Part shown: positions 46,906 to 58,093 of the stretch, piece after piece
How positions within the stretch are numbered: the first letter of the stretch is position 1
How the letters are laid out: every line of letters begins with the position of its first letter
Assembly: GCA_963740215.1 (NCBI GenBank)
Contig: CAVUDJ010000008.1
Span: forward strand, 744,001-808,000
Origin: CAVVAL01 sp963740215
Lineage (GTDB): Bacteria > Actinomycetota > Actinomycetes > Mycobacteriales > Cryptosporangiaceae
DNA length: 64,000 bases
Reading direction: 5' to 3'
Notes under the pieces: generated by a model
The model's database searches: none
What the model saw: the letters and a program-made list of their open reading frames with translations, nothing else
Told to the model about the DNA's origin: nothing
Made by a program: the position numbers and the translations under genes

Positions 46906-49900
46906 TCAGCTGGCGGTGCCGACCACCTTCAGGTTGCGGAGGCGGCCGATGTTGTCGAACGAGCCGAACCCGGCCCGGCCGGAGCGGAATGTGGTGTCGG
47001 TGGCCGTCATGAGCGGCGTCGTCGCGCCGTCCATGTAGACCTTGATCTCCCCCGTCTCGGCGCAGTGGTGCACGCGGACCTTGTGCCAGGCCGTGTCGGT
47101 GATCGCGGGCGCGGCGCCGCGCGAACCGTTCCACTGGTGGTCGATGCGCAGCCGGTCGGCGTTGTTGACGACGAAGATCCCGTTGTGCGGGTAGATCGTG
47201 TTGTCGGTCGACAGGTGGACGTAGTAGAACTCGGTGTCGGAGCGGTACCCGAACACGACGATCACGTCACGGTTGGTCTCCGAGACGGGTACGTCGATCC
47301 GCACCTCGCCCGTGAGGTCGGTGGTGCCGAAGCTCGGCCCGGCCGTCAGCACGGCGTACTCCAGCGGACGGCGCGGGCCAGGGCGTGGCTCACCGGCCTG
47401 CGCCTGGATCACCTCCGTGCCCGGAAACCGCCACCTGCTCGCGGTGAGCGGCGCCCAGTTGGACGCCGCCATCACGTTCGTCACGGTCGTGTTCCCGGTG
47501 GCGCAGCTCGCGGGCGTGCCCGTGGCGTGCGTGTACTGCAACATGACCTCATCAGCGGTGACGGCCCGGTCGAAGAACATCAGGTCGTCCATGCGGCAGT
47601 TGCAGGCGTTCGTCTCGTTGTTGTCCTGCGGGTAGCTGCCGCCGATCTTGATGCCGCGCGGGTTGGTCGCCGAGGTGTAGTGCGGGCCCGGTCCGCTGAT
47701 GTCCCACGGATCACCGGACACGACGTAGGTCCCCGGCACCGGCTGGCCGTTCTTGTAGAGCGCGATCGTGCCCTTGTTGTAGTCGAACGTGGCCGCGAGG
47801 AACACCCACTGGTTGGGCGGCAGCAGGGTGCGCCAGTCCTCGTTGGCGGCGAGGTACTGCCGACCGTCGCTGGCGTTGTCGATGCGCCGGCCCGAGGCCA
47901 CGAGGCGCAGCGTGCCGTTCACCTTCTCCAGCTCGATGAGCGCCCGCGCGGGGTGGCCGTTCGAGTTGCCCGTGAGGATGCCCGACAGCCCGACTGCGCC
48001 GTAGAAGTCCGAGGTGGACGAGGAGTTGGAGTTGCGGGCGGGTACCTCGCCGGTCGTCTTGAACCAGCCCATGAGCGAGATCCCCTGCACCCTGCTGTAC
48101 CGGCGCAGCGTGCTGACTCCGCCGGAGGAGTACATCCCCGCCTTCCAGTCGTCGTTGCCCTTGCGCGTGGGATTCACCTGCTTGGTCTGCAACGCCGTGG
48201 TGCTACCGGGATGGGCGCTGTCCGCGACGCGCATCGGCGCCCCGCCGTTCACCAGCTTGAGCCGCGTGCCCGACGGGACCTGGTCCTCCTCCTCCGCGGG
48301 CGTACCGGAGACCGGGTGCTCGAAGTCGTAGTACGTGGCGAGGTTCGCCGCCAGGCTCGGGTGCACGCCTGAGGACTGCGCCTTGACGGGAGCTGCGCCG
48401 GTAGCCCTGCCGGGAGCGACCGGCGCGCTGCCGTTGGTGCCGGTCACCTTCCAGATCCGGCCGTTGGCCTTGGCCAGCACGTACAGCTCGCCGGCGTTGT
48501 CGATGCCGAAGCGGAGGTCGACCCGGGACTTGCCCGCGAGGTTCTGCATCGTGACGCGGGTGCCCGAGGTGTTGAAGATCCGCAGCTCCCGGATCGGGGC
48601 GAGCGGGCCACCACGCCGCATCTCGTCCACGTTGGTGTAGTAGATGTGCCCGCGGACGATGTCTCCGAAGATGTACTTGCCGCGCAGCGCCGGCAGCGCG
48701 TTGCCGCGGTAGACGAAGCCGCCGGTGATCGCGCGCCCGACGTCGCTGGTGCAGGACGCGCCGGCCGGCGGGTTGTGGTCGTACGCGGCCACCGGGTAGG
48801 TGTAGCCGAACTGCGCGTCGTTCGCCGGCAGCGGGTAGAGGTCGCAACGGTCGGACTTCTTGAAGACGAACGGCCCCTCGCGCTCGCTCCAGCCGTAGTT
48901 GTCACCTGCGCGCACCTCGTACAGCGACTCGATGTCGTGCTCGCCGATGCTGCCGAGGAACATGCGGCCCGTGCTGCTGTCCCAGCTGAAGCGGTGCGGG
49001 TCGCGCATGCCGAGGGCGTAGATCTCGCCGAGCGTGTTCGGGCGGCCGACGAACGGGTTCGACGCCGGGATGCCGTACCGGCCGTTCGCGCTGTTGTTGC
49101 CGCGCGGGTCGATCCGGATCACCTTGCCGTGCGGGATCCGCATGTTCTGCGGATCCATGTTCTGGTATCCCCTGCCGCCGTCGCCGACCGCAAGGTAGAG
49201 CAGGCCGTAGTCGGCGCTGCCGGCGGTGGCGGTGGGGTTGAAGTCGATCTGCTGGATCGCGTGGAGGTAGCTGCCGAACCCGATCCGCATCAGCTGGCGG
49301 CGCGTGCCGCTGAACGTGCTGGCCGCCGGGTTGCTCGCGGTCCACTCGGTGATCACGCTGTGAATCACCGCGCTGGGCTGGGTCCAGTCAGGAGTCTGCG
49401 AGTTCAGCGCGCCGAACGCCTCGGTGTGCGTGGTGTAGAACCGGCCGTTCGTCCGGAAGTCAGGGTGGAACGCGACGAACCCGAAGCCGCTGCCGAGGCC
49501 GCGTCCCGAGAAGAAGTTCGACCCGACCTGGGCGCGCACGTCGAGGTAGGTGGCCGGTGCCTGGCCGGCGCGCAGGTAGTACAGCTTGCCGTTGAGGTCG
49601 GGCGTGAAGAGGCGGCCGGTGCCGTCGGGCACCTCACCGAGGTAGTTGATCCGGGCCCGGACCTGTAGCCGCGAGTCGGTGGGCGTCGGGACCGCCGTTG
49701 ACTGCGGGAACGTCGCGAACTGGCTCAGCGTGATGCCCATGCCGGACAGGGTCGGATTCGGCAGCGGGTCCTTGATCGGACCGTCGTTCGGCACCGAGCC
49801 GATCGTCAGCGAGTCGAGGTTGGGGCCGCCGTCGGCCGTCGTCGCCGTCAACTTGATGTGGTTCGTGCCGGCGATCAACGCGTGGTTGGCGGTGAAGGTG

Positions 49901-50283
49901 GTCCAGGTCGTCCACGAGCCGGTGCTGCCGAACGGCACGCTGGCGACCGTGGTGCCGTTGATCGCGAGATCCACCGGCCGGGTCGTGGCGGTGCCGTTGG
50001 CGAAGCGGAACACCAGTGGCGTGGTCTCCGCGGCGGCGGACGTGACCGTGAACTCGACTGCGCTGCCGATCACGTTGGCGTAGTTGACGAACCCGGTGCC
50101 GGTGAATCCGGAGTGGTTCGAGTCGACCGTGCCCTGCGTGATCGTGGCGCTCTCGGCCTCGTACAGCGTGGCGGCGGAGGCCGGCGTGGCGGACGCCGTC
50201 AGCACACCGGCGGTGAGGACGAGCGTGGACAGAACCGCCACAGCCGGCCGACCGAGCCGGCCTCTGTGTATGTCTCGAACCAT
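46906..50283 (-). CDS. Secreted glucose/sorbosone-dehydrogenase-like protein with CBM and LamG-like domains
   Basis: A 1125-residue secreted protein: signal peptide (cleavage near SATPASA-AT, about residue 37), a CBM6/35-type domain (YEAESATITQG onward, to about 165), a PQQ-type sugar dehydrogenase beta-propeller (about 205-625; FHPDFRTNGRFYTTHTEAFG, YLAVGDGGRGYQNMDPQN, EIYALGMRDPHRFSWD, EHDIESLYEVRAGDNYGWSE), then a LamG-like concanavalin domain (about 670-890) and a second jelly-roll domain to the end. It probably binds a polysaccharide and oxidises sugars or aldoses; PQQ dependence is assumed from the family. The start ATG 50283 has GGGAGCG upstream; the frame is open for 33 more codons without similarity. 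The gene is intact. Confidence 0.9.
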   Translation of the reverse strand: MVRDIHRGRLGRPAVAVLSTLVLTAGVLTASATPASAATLYEAESATITQGTVDSNHSGFTGTGFVNYANVIGSAVEFTVTSAAAETTPLVFRFANGTATTRPVDLAINGTTVASVPFGSTGSWTTWTTFTANHALIAGTNHIKLTATTADGGPNLDSLTIGSVPNDGPIKDPLPNPTLSGMGITLSQFATFPQSTAVPTPTDSRLQVRARINYLGEVPDGTGRLFTPDLNGKLYYLRAGQAPATYLDVRAQVGSNFFSGRGLGSGFGFVAFHPDFRTNGRFYTTHTEAFGALNSQTPDWTQPSAVIHSVITEWTASNPAASTFSGTRRQLMRIGFGSYLHAIQQIDFNPTATAGSADYGLLYLAVGDGGRGYQNMDPQNMRIPHGKVIRIDPRGNNSANGRYGIPASNPFVGRPNTLGEIYALGMRDPHRFSWDSSTGRMFLGSIGEHDIESLYEVRAGDNYGWSEREGPFVFKKSDRCDLYPLPANDAQFGYTYPVAAYDHNPPAGASCTSDVGRAITGGFVYRGNALPALRGKYIFGDIVRGHIYYTNVDEMRRGGPLAPIRELRIFNTSGTRVTMQNLAGKSRVDLRFGIDNAGELYVLAKANGRIWKVTGTNGSAPVAPGRATGAAPVKAQSSGVHPSLAANLATYYDFEHPVSGTPAEEEDQVPSGTRLKLVNGGAPMRVADSAHPGSTTALQTKQVNPTRKGNDDWKAGMYSSGGVSTLRRYSRVQGISLMGWFKTTGEVPARNSNSSSTSDFYGAVGLSGILTGNSNGHPARALIELEKVNGTLRLVASGRRIDNASDGRQYLAANEDWRTLLPPNQWVFLAATFDYNKGTIALYKNGQPVPGTYVVSGDPWDISGPGPHYTSATNPRGIKIGGSYPQDNNETNACNCRMDDLMFFDRAVTADEVMLQYTHATGTPASCATGNTTVTNVMAASNWAPLTASRWRFPGTEVIQAQAGEPRPGPRRPLEYAVLTAGPSFGTTDLTGEVRIDVPVSETNRDVIVVFGYRSDTEFYYVHLSTDNTIYPHNGIFVVNNADRLRIDHQWNGSRGAAPAITDTAWHKVRVHHCAETGEIKVYMDGATTPLMTATDTTFRSGRAGFGSFDNIGRLRNLKVVGTAS

Positions 50284-50522
50284 GGCGCGCTCCCGTTCGG
50301 ACGGTGACGGCGAGTCACGACACAGCGCGAACCGACGCCCCGACAGAGATCCTATGTTTTGTGGGCCGGGTCTAGTCTTCACACCGACGTTATGGTGTCA
50401 ATACCTTGCCGAAACACAGAGATAGCTCGGATCTCTGTACCTCCGGGTCCCGCGCGCGGCTTTCCGCTGGACGGCAAGGCGTGCCGCGGCCGGTGGCGAT
50501 CCTGTCCGGCCACGGATCGTGA

Positions 50523-50723
50523 CTACCGAGCCAGGAAGTGCCAGCCCACCCAGAGCCAGGATCCGAGCAGGACGATCCGTCCGGTGCGGGTGCGCATCAC
50601 CGCTCCGACCGCGTCGGCGAACGGCCGCACCGTGGACGACGGCCGCCGCGCCCGGAGGTCCACCACGACCATCAGCAGCACGAGGACCCCGAATCCGATG
50701 AGGATCAGGATGCGTGGCGTCAC
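50523..50723 (-). CDS. DUF6186-like small membrane protein
   Basis: A 66-residue protein with one or two membrane helices (ILILIGFGVLVLLMVVVDLR and GRIVLLGSWLWVGWHFLAR) and the stretch FADAVGAVMRTRTGR between them, as in the actinobacterial DUF6186 family. Function unknown. The start is GTG 50723, overlapping the stop of the upstream gene in GTGA, so the two are coupled. Confidence 0.8.
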   Translation of the reverse strand: MTPRILILIGFGVLVLLMVVVDLRARRPSSTVRPFADAVGAVMRTRTGRIVLLGSWLWVGWHFLAR

Positions 50724-51085
50724 CGGCGTACCAGCCACAGGCCGGTGCCGATCCAGAGCACGTACCCGACCACGCGGCCCGGGTACGTCGCCAGCGCCGG
50801 GTCGGCGAGAGTGCTCAGCGTCGGGTAGGTGAGGTCGTTCGGCCCGAGCCGCAGCACCAGCTCGCCGATGCCGCCCACGGCGAGCAGCCCGAGCCAGACG
50901 GCGACGGACCGCCGCCCCAGCGGCGTGCCGTCGGCGGGCTCGCGCCGCAGGCCGAGCCACACGAGGGGCACGCCCGGGATGAGGACAGCCACCAGCGCGG
51001 GCCAGGTCAGTGGACGGCAGGTGGCCGCGACCAGCGCATACGCCAGGACCGCCCCCGCCACCGCCGCCCGCCTCACGGCCACCAT
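50720..51085 (-). CDS. Small membrane protein paired with DUF6186
   Basis: A 121-residue protein with about four hydrophobic helices (AAVAGAVLAYALVAATCRP, ALVAVLIPGVPLVWLGLR, SVAVWLGLLAVGGIGELVL, VVGYVLWIGTGLWLV). I do not recognise a named family with certainty, but this pairing with a DUF6186 gene in a 4-bp overlap suggests one functional unit in the membrane. The start is ATG 51085. It is divergent from the flavoprotein gene across 102 bp. Confidence 0.8.
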   Translation of the reverse strand: MVAVRRAAVAGAVLAYALVAATCRPLTWPALVAVLIPGVPLVWLGLRREPADGTPLGRRSVAVWLGLLAVGGIGELVLRLGPNDLTYPTLSTLADPALATYPGRVVGYVLWIGTGLWLVRR

Positions 51086-51187
51086 TGTGCCTGTTAGTGG
51101 TTGGGCCCGGCGCAGCCGGCCAGCGCCCTATTGGCGGATGCTCTAACACCCGGGAAGACCCGCTGCGCGCAGGGCGTTCATGCGGAC

Positions 51188-52240
51188 GTGACAACAGATG
51201 TGGTGGTGATCGGGGCGGGGCAGGCCGGCCTGTCTGCCGCGTACCACCTGATGCGGATGGGGTTCCAGCCGTACGACGAGGTCGTCGTCCTCGACCGCAA
51301 CGCCGAGCCGGGTGGTGCCTGGCAGCACCGCTGGCCGTCGCTGACCATGCACGACGTCCACGGGATCTTCGCCCTTCCCGGACTCCCGATGCCCGATGCG
51401 GCCGACGAGGATGCGGCGCGGGACGTCGTTCCCCGCTATTTCGCCGAGTACGAGGCCAGGTATGCGCTGCCGGTCGTGCGGCCGGTCCAGGTGGAGACCG
51501 TGCGAGACACCGGCCTGCTGGAGGTCGTCACCGACCAGGGCACCTGGACCACCCGCATGCTCGTGAACGCGACCGGCACCTGGAACCGGCCCTTCATTCC
51601 CTGGTATCCCGGCATCGAGACGTTCGCCGGCCGCCAGCTGCACACCGCCGACTACGGCAGCGCGGAGGAGTTCGCCGGCCAGCAAGTGGTCGTCGTCGGT
51701 GGCGGCCACTCGGCGGTGCAGCTGCTCGCGGAGATCTCCCGGGTCACCAGCACGACCTGGGTGACGCGGCGCCCGCCGCTGTGGCGTACCGATCCGGCGT
51801 TCGGCGCGGAGCAGGGTCGCGCGGCGGTCGCGAAGGTCGAGGAGCGGGTGCGTGCCGGCCTCCCACCGCAGAGCGTCGTCAGCGTCACCGGCCTGCTGCT
51901 GCGCGAGCAGGAACAGGCCGCCGCCGCGCGTGGCGTGTACCGGGCCGAGCCGATGTTCTCGCGGATCGTGCCGGAAGGCATCGAGTGGGCCGACGGCCGC
52001 ACCCAGCACGCTGACGTCATCCTCTGGGCCACCGGATTCCGCGCCGACATCGCCCACCTCGCGCCGCTGCACCTTCGCGAGGCGTCCGGCGGGATCCGCC
52101 TCGACGGGACCCGGGCCGTGTCCGACTCGCGCGTCCACCTCGTCGGGTACGGGCCGTCCGCGAGCACGATCGGCGGCAACCGGGCCGGACTGGCCGCCGC
52201 CCGCGAGATCCGCGCAGCGCTCCGAACCGCCGCCGCCTAG
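51188..52240 (+). CDS. FAD-dependent monooxygenase-like oxidoreductase (CzcO/FMO type)
   Basis: A 350-residue flavoprotein. It has an FAD-binding Rossmann motif VVVIGAGQAGLSAAYHLMR at the N-terminus, a second dinucleotide motif QVVVVGGGHSAVQLLAE in the middle for NADPH, the linking NATGTWNRPFIPWYPGI stretch and LWATGFRADIAHL near the C-terminus. This is the layout of CzcO-like and flavin monooxygenases. The substrate is unknown. The start is GTG 51188 just before the first glycine motif; the frame is open 29 codons upstream without similarity. It ends at a 16-bp perfect hairpin and is convergent with the RHS gene. Confidence 0.9.
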   Translation: MTTDVVVIGAGQAGLSAAYHLMRMGFQPYDEVVVLDRNAEPGGAWQHRWPSLTMHDVHGIFALPGLPMPDAADEDAARDVVPRYFAEYEARYALPVVRPVQVETVRDTGLLEVVTDQGTWTTRMLVNATGTWNRPFIPWYPGIETFAGRQLHTADYGSAEEFAGQQVVVVGGGHSAVQLLAEISRVTSTTWVTRRPPLWRTDPAFGAEQGRAAVAKVEERVRAGLPPQSVVSVTGLLLREQEQAAAARGVYRAEPMFSRIVPEGIEWADGRTQHADVILWATGFRADIAHLAPLHLREASGGIRLDGTRAVSDSRVHLVGYGPSASTIGGNRAGLAAAREIRAALRTAAA

Positions 52241-52241
52241 C

Positions 52242-52276
52242 GGTTGGATTGTGGAGTGGGACTCCACAATCCAACC
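52242..52276. terminator. 16-bp perfect hairpin between convergent flavoprotein and RHS genes
   Basis: GGTTGGATTGTGGAGT and its exact complement surround a GGG loop, directly after the flavoprotein stop and 10 bp from the RHS stop on the other strand. The sequence GCGGTTGGATT at its left end recurs inside the NRPS gene at 9225-9235. Confidence 0.85.
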
Positions 52277-52286
52277 ACTGCGACCG

Positions 52287-55200
52287 TCAGCTGGCGCACA
52301 TCCTGCTGCCGGTGTTGCAGAGCCGGCCGTCCTTCGTCGTGTAGTTCTTCCCCGGCGGCGGGGGCGGCGCCGGGGCGAGCGGCGCGGGCGGTGCCGGCGC
52401 TCGGACGTGACCAGGCAGGATCGGGCCAATGAAGTTGTGCGGGTAGACGTACTGGCGGGTCGGCACGAACGGTTTCTGGTTGTTGTGGCCGAACGGCTGC
52501 CGCGACTGGCCGAACGTGAGGTTCGGGAGGCCGAGGCAGTTCCCGCCGTGGGCGAAGCCGGCGGCGATCCCGCACGAGCTCCAGCCGAGGTTGGTATAGC
52601 CGACGGTGTTGTCGAACGTGGTGTAGCCGCGGCCGAGGTTGGCGGCCATCGCCGTCAGGACGCAGCACGCCTCGTTTGTGCGCTCCACCGCGTTCGCATA
52701 CCGCTCCAGGCTGCGGGCCCGCGCCCCACCGCCGTTGAACACGCCGATCTTGTCGGCCGCCTCACCGGCCTTGTGCACGACCTTGTTGACCGCCGAAGCA
52801 CCGGCCTCGATGCCGCGGCGCGCCAGGTACTTGCCCGCACCCGCCGCGAGCTTGCCGACGCCGGGAACCATGCCCACGGCCTCCATCGCGCAGTCGACGC
52901 CGCTGCCCCCGCCGGTACAGGCGTGGATCGTGTTGACCGCACTCGCCGCCAGCGCCAGCCCGCCCACGACGCCCAGCAGCACGCCGCCAGTGGCGACCGT
53001 GCCCATGATCAGCGCGGCCGCTCCCAGCGCAGGCGCCGCGTACTTGGTGAACGTCGCGATGCCGTGGCCGATCTTCTTGAATGCGTTGCCGATCTTGTCC
53101 CAGAACAGGCCGGTCGGGTCGGCGTGGGTGATCGGGTTGTTGTTGCTGTACGTGTAGCCGTGCATCTGCTGCGGGTCGGACAGGTCCATCATCGGGTCGA
53201 CCGAGATGAAGCGGCCCAGGGCGGTGTCGTACAGGCGCGCACCGAGGTTGGTCAGGCCGGTCGAGGCGTCCTTGGTACCGCCGACGAAGCCCTTCTCACC
53301 CGGGAAGTCCGCCTCCTCGCCGCGTGGTGCGCCGAACGGTGCCTGCCGGCGCTGCGTCACCTCCTGGCCGGCGCTCGCGATCGCGACCTGCGCCGTGTCC
53401 TGGTGGTCGGTCGCCAGCCAGGTCAGACCGGCGGCCGTGCGCATCGCCACGATGTGCTCGCCGTGCTCGTAGTAGCGCGTACCCGTGAGCTTGCCTGCGG
53501 TGTCCAGCTTCAGCTCCTGGCCGTCCAGGTAGAGCGTGCGGCCCGTGGCGTCGCGGCGGATCAGGCGGTTGCCGTCCGCGTCGTAGACGAACTCGGTCGA
53601 CTTGCCGGCCTCGGTGAGCTTGGCGAGCTTGCCCTGCTCGTCCCAGTCGAGCCGCTGCGCGCCCCGGGCGGTGGTGTTGCCGGTGGCGTCGTAGCTGAAC
53701 TCGTCGGTCCTCTCACCGGACGGACCCGCGGTCGTCACCGACTTGAGGGCGTGCGCACCGGGAGCCGGGTAGGCGTAGCTGCGCACCGTGTCGCCGCCGG
53801 CAGCGTGCCGGGTCTCGGTGAGACGGTTGCCCACCTTGTCGTAGCTGAACGACTGCCAGTACGGTGCCGCGCCCTTCAGACCGCCGACCGTGGGGTCCGC
53901 GCCGCAGTCCTGCTCGGGTGTCCACGCCTCGGTCAGCCTGCGGAGATGGTCGTACCGGAAGCACTGCACGTCGGACGGCTTCTCCTGCGGTGTGTCCGCG
54001 ACGGACGTGATGTTGCCGAACCGGTCGTAGGCGTAGTTGACGTCCTTCTGCATCGGCCGCGTCACCTCGGCGTCCACGATGGACCGCTTGAGCCGCCGCG
54101 TGTGCGTGTCGTAGTAGAAGGACTGCCAGACACGCTTGCCCGTCTCGCCGAGCTGGATGCGGGCGACCTCGCCGTAGCGGGTGTACTCGGTGGAGGTGAC
54201 GTACTCCTGGGTCGCGGCGCCGGTGATCGCGCCGGACATCGTGGTCAGGTTGCCGAGGTCGCCGTACCCGTGGTTGACGTTCTCGGCGGGCAGGTCCCCG
54301 ATCGCCGGCAGCACCTCGCCGTAGGGGCTGCCGTCCGGGTTGAACTTCGCGGTCGTCGTGTACTTACCGGCGAGCGCCTGTTCGGTGTCCGGGATCGTGA
54401 CCGTCGTGACGGACGGCTGGTACAGCGGCGTGTACGCGGTGACCTTGCTGTCGTACGCGGCGCCGCCGACGTACCGGGTGGACGACGCCAGGTGGCCCTT
54501 GCCGCCGACGGCGGTGTCGTAAGTCCACGCCGCGAGCGTCGTGGCACGGTTCTTCACGGAAGTGCGGCGCCCGAGCAGGTCATAGCCGTTCGTCAGCGTG
54601 TTCCCCCGGGCGTCGGTGACGGTCGTGACCTGTCCCGCCGCGTCGTACGTCATGGTCGAGGTGCCCTTGTCGGCGTCCTCCACCTTGATCCCGTTGCCGC
54701 GCAGGTCGTAGGTGTTGCGCCAGACGTTGCCGGCCGGATCCCTGGTGGAGGCGAGCCGGCCGTCCGGGGTGTAGGTGTAGGTCGTGGCGTCGTGGTCGCC
54801 GGTCGGCTCGCCGCCCTTGTACTGGCGCAGCTCGACCGTCTGGCCACGCGCGTCGGTGATCGTGGTGGTCGCCGTGCCGCCCTCGGGCGGCGTGACGTGC
54901 ACGCGGTCACCGCCGTAGGACGTCGTGGCACGCCACAGCTCTCGCGCGCCACCGAAGGTGATCTCGGCGACCTCCCGTCCGGCGCCATCGAACTCGACAC
55001 GGGTCAGGCTGGCGACGTCGGTGTCGCTTGCCACCCAGAGCTTGTCGTCGACGTCCGCGCTGTTGAAGTACGGCTCGGTGGTCTTGTAGGCCCGCCCCTG
55101 CGTGTCGTAGCGGGTGTCGGTGAGCAGCCGGCCGCCGCCGGTCGCCGGCGCCTGCACCTGGCGCGGGCGGAGCAACCCGTCGTAGAGCGTGTTGCTCGTG

Positions 55201-58017
55201 CGGTAGTTGCCGTTCGGCCCCAGCGTCGTGGCCTTGACCACCACCGGGCCGTCGTTCCGGATCACGTACTCGAACCGCGAGTTGCCCCGCTGCCCCGTGG
55301 CGCGGCTGCGGTTGGGCTGCCATACCTCGACTGCCCGGCCGAGTGCGTCGTAGGCGATCTCCGTGACGCGGTCGTTCTGGTCGACACTCTTGAGCGGCAC
55401 CCCGTGCGCGGGGTCCAACGTGGACGTCGTGGCGTGGCCCACGGCGTTGGTGCTCACGGTCTGCGTGACCGGGCCGCCGACGGCCGGCGTGAACGCGGTC
55501 ATCGACTTCCGGCCCAGGGCGTCGGCTGTCTCGACGACCCGCCCGTGCGCGTCATACCGGCTGGTCGACGTGGTGACGTAGTCCGGGCCGGACGCGTCGT
55601 ACTTCTCGACCTCTTCGACCTTGGTGGCGTTGCCGTGGGTGGGCGGCGCGCCGTACTCCTGCCCGTCGAAGGAGACGCGGGTGTCGGCGATCGCGTCGGC
55701 GGGGAACGACGGCGTGGCGCCGCACGCCACGGCGACAGTCTGCGTGCGGTTCGGGAGATTGAGGATCCAGCGGCCGGTGTTGCGGGCGTACGTGCGGGTG
55801 ACGCACCGGTCGTCCGTGGCCGTGGCGGCGTCGCCCAGGTCGTTGGTTCGCAGGACGATCCCCCGGTCGTCGTAGGTGGACTCCGTACTGGTGACGCGCC
55901 ACCCGCCCGAGGCGAGCGCCGTGTACGTCCGCGTGTCGCCCTGCCGCACGATGTACGCCTTGTACGTGCCGCGCGTCGCGGTGGGGCCCTGCCAGGCCGG
56001 CGTGGCGATCTCCTTGCTCGTCACCGCGTCGCCGTCGTAGGTGATGGTCTCCCTGGTCGTGCCCAGGCAGCCAGTCCGAGTCCTCCTGGCTGCCGCCCTC
56101 GGAGTCGGGCACCGAGGCCGTGCGGGTACCGCTCGGCTGCTTGTCGCCGTGCATGCCGCGGTAGAACCGCCGCTCGGTCATCCCGACCGGGCCGGACAGG
56201 TCACCGGCCTTGCCCGTGCGGGTGCGCACCCGGCCGAAGCCACGGAAGTCGTTCCAGGTCTTCTTGGCGTCCTTGACGAACTCGGACTGGTCGTAGTGCC
56301 ACGCCGCGCCGTCGAGGTACTCGTAGCTCGTGACCTGCTCGGCGTTGCCGGCGATCCGGTCCGACTGGACGACCTGCTCCACCACGTACTTCTGGAAGTA
56401 GTCGGTGCGCTCGGCATGGTCCTTCTGCGCCCAGCGGGACGGGAAGCAGCGCTTCGCGTTGGACTCGGGCCTGGTCGGTACCGTGTCGGCGGTGCAGTCC
56501 GGCTCGGCGTACTTGACCGAGACGACACCGCCCGACTCGGAGACGACGCCGGTGATCCGGAAGCGGTTCAGCGGCGCGTAGCCGTCGGTGGCCCTGTACA
56601 CGCGGTTCGGCATACGGGCGCCCTCGAAAGTCACCGCCGGCAGCGCCAGCTCGCCGCCGCGATGCCCGGTGTGCGTGATGCTCTTCAGCCACAGCGCGGC
56701 CTTCTCGCCGTCGCCTGGCGCCGGGAACTCGTGATTCAGCGCCCACGAGTCCACGTCGTCGTACGTCGAGCCGTTGCGCACCTTGGTGGTGATCTTCGCG
56801 AGCCGCTTCGTCGACCAGAACGTCGGCGCGTACCGGTCCTTGCAGGTGGCCGTGTCGCACTTGTCGTCCCACGACACGTCCGGCCAGTTGTCCTTCTTGG
56901 ACGGTGTGCAGTCGCTGCCGGGCACGCACCGGTCGGCGGTGGCGAAGTCGACCCGCGCGGTGGCCGGCACCGACGCGTCGTCGTCGCGGAGGCCGTACTC
57001 GATGGTGCGCAGGGTGCCGGCGCGGACGTAGGAGACCGCGGTGTCCTTCAGGTTCAGCCCGTAGGAGTTGGTCTCGGTGTCGTACGTGTAGAGCGTGACG
57101 TTGCCGTTGCCGTCCACGACCTTGTCGAGGTTCCAGCGCCAGGCCTGCGTGCAGTGCGACGCCGCGAACATGCTGGCGTGGCACGGCTCGCCCGCGTCGT
57201 CGCCGAAGACGGGCACGGTCCACGTCGACTTCGACGCCGCCCGCGAACCGAAGAAGTACTGGGTGCCGCCGACCGTGGTGATCTTCCAGTGCTCGCCGTT
57301 GTCGTCGCCGTTGCCGCCGCCGGTCAGGCGCTCGATGCGGGAACCGTCGTCGTTCCTGGCGCGCCACTCGCCGTTCGTGTCGTCGCGGATCAGCTGCCCG
57401 CCGCCGCCGTTGTACGCCGAGATCGCGTTGTCGCTGCGCCAGCACAGGTCGCCGGTCTTCGGCGGAGTGGTACCGCCCATGTCGTCCTCGGCGCAGCCGC
57501 CGTACGTGCGCTCGACGAAGCCCGGCGCCAGGTCCCATCCGTCGCCGAGCCACGAGGCCTGGTTGTTGGTGGCGCCGGTGCGACCGTCCACTGCGGATGA
57601 CGCGTACGACAGCTCCAGCTCCGGCCGCGAGCCGCCCGGGGCCGGTGGCATGCGGAGCGGGTACGTCCAGGTGAAGTCACCGGTCTGCGCGGAGACCTGC
57701 CAGGTCGCCGACGGTGACAGCGACGTCGCCTTGGTCGTGCCGGCGCCGTCCTTGGGCTCCGATCCCGGCGGCTGGTCGCCCCTGAGCGCCTTCTCGCTGG
57801 CCTCGTCCTGCGGGCGCTCGCCGGGCTGCTGCTGGGTGACGGGCGTCGACGGGGTTCCTGGCAGCGGGACCGACGGTCCGGTGGCGGCGGTGGCGGACGG
57901 CGCGGCCACCGCCTCCACCAGCGTCAGGAGCAGGGCCGCGGACAGCACCGCTGCTCCGGTGCGGCGCCGTAACCGCCTGCTGCGGGCAACAACCTGGGCG
58001 AGCCGATTGGGTGCCAC
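52287..58017 (-). CDS. Large secreted RHS/YD-repeat protein with unassigned C-terminal domain, one frameshift
   Basis: About 1910 residues. An Arg-rich signal peptide (LRRRTGAAVLSAALLLTLVE) leads to a SpvB/TcdB-like N-domain (LSYASSAVDGRTGATNNQASW), many YD repeats (for example NTYDLRGNGIKVEDADKGTS and RFGNITSVADTP) and the RHS core signature LGARLYDTALGRFISVDPMM ending in ADPTGL. After the core come about 280 residues with no family I recognise: two hydrophobic stretches (APALGAAALIMGTVATGG, LLGVVGGLALAASAV), a Cys-containing part (TNEACCVLTAMAANLGRGY), a Pro-rich linker and a short Cys-bearing tail. In RHS proteins this place holds a toxin or effector domain. The start is GTG 58017 after GGAGGAG. 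One extra base near 56065 breaks the frame; total length is 3n+1. Confidence 0.9.
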
Positions 58018-58093
58018 TGCTCCTCCATCACCTGCGAACGGAGGCTGCTCTACCCCCGACGGCTGGAAGGTAGGAGTTGGCGGGGGACCCCGA

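Noticed and set aside
51852..56276. Plus-strand open frame of 1474 codons opposite the RHS gene
   Set aside because: It is the antisense of YD repeats in GC-rich DNA, rich in Arg, Gly and Val without any domain signal; the opposite strand has a clear RHS protein.
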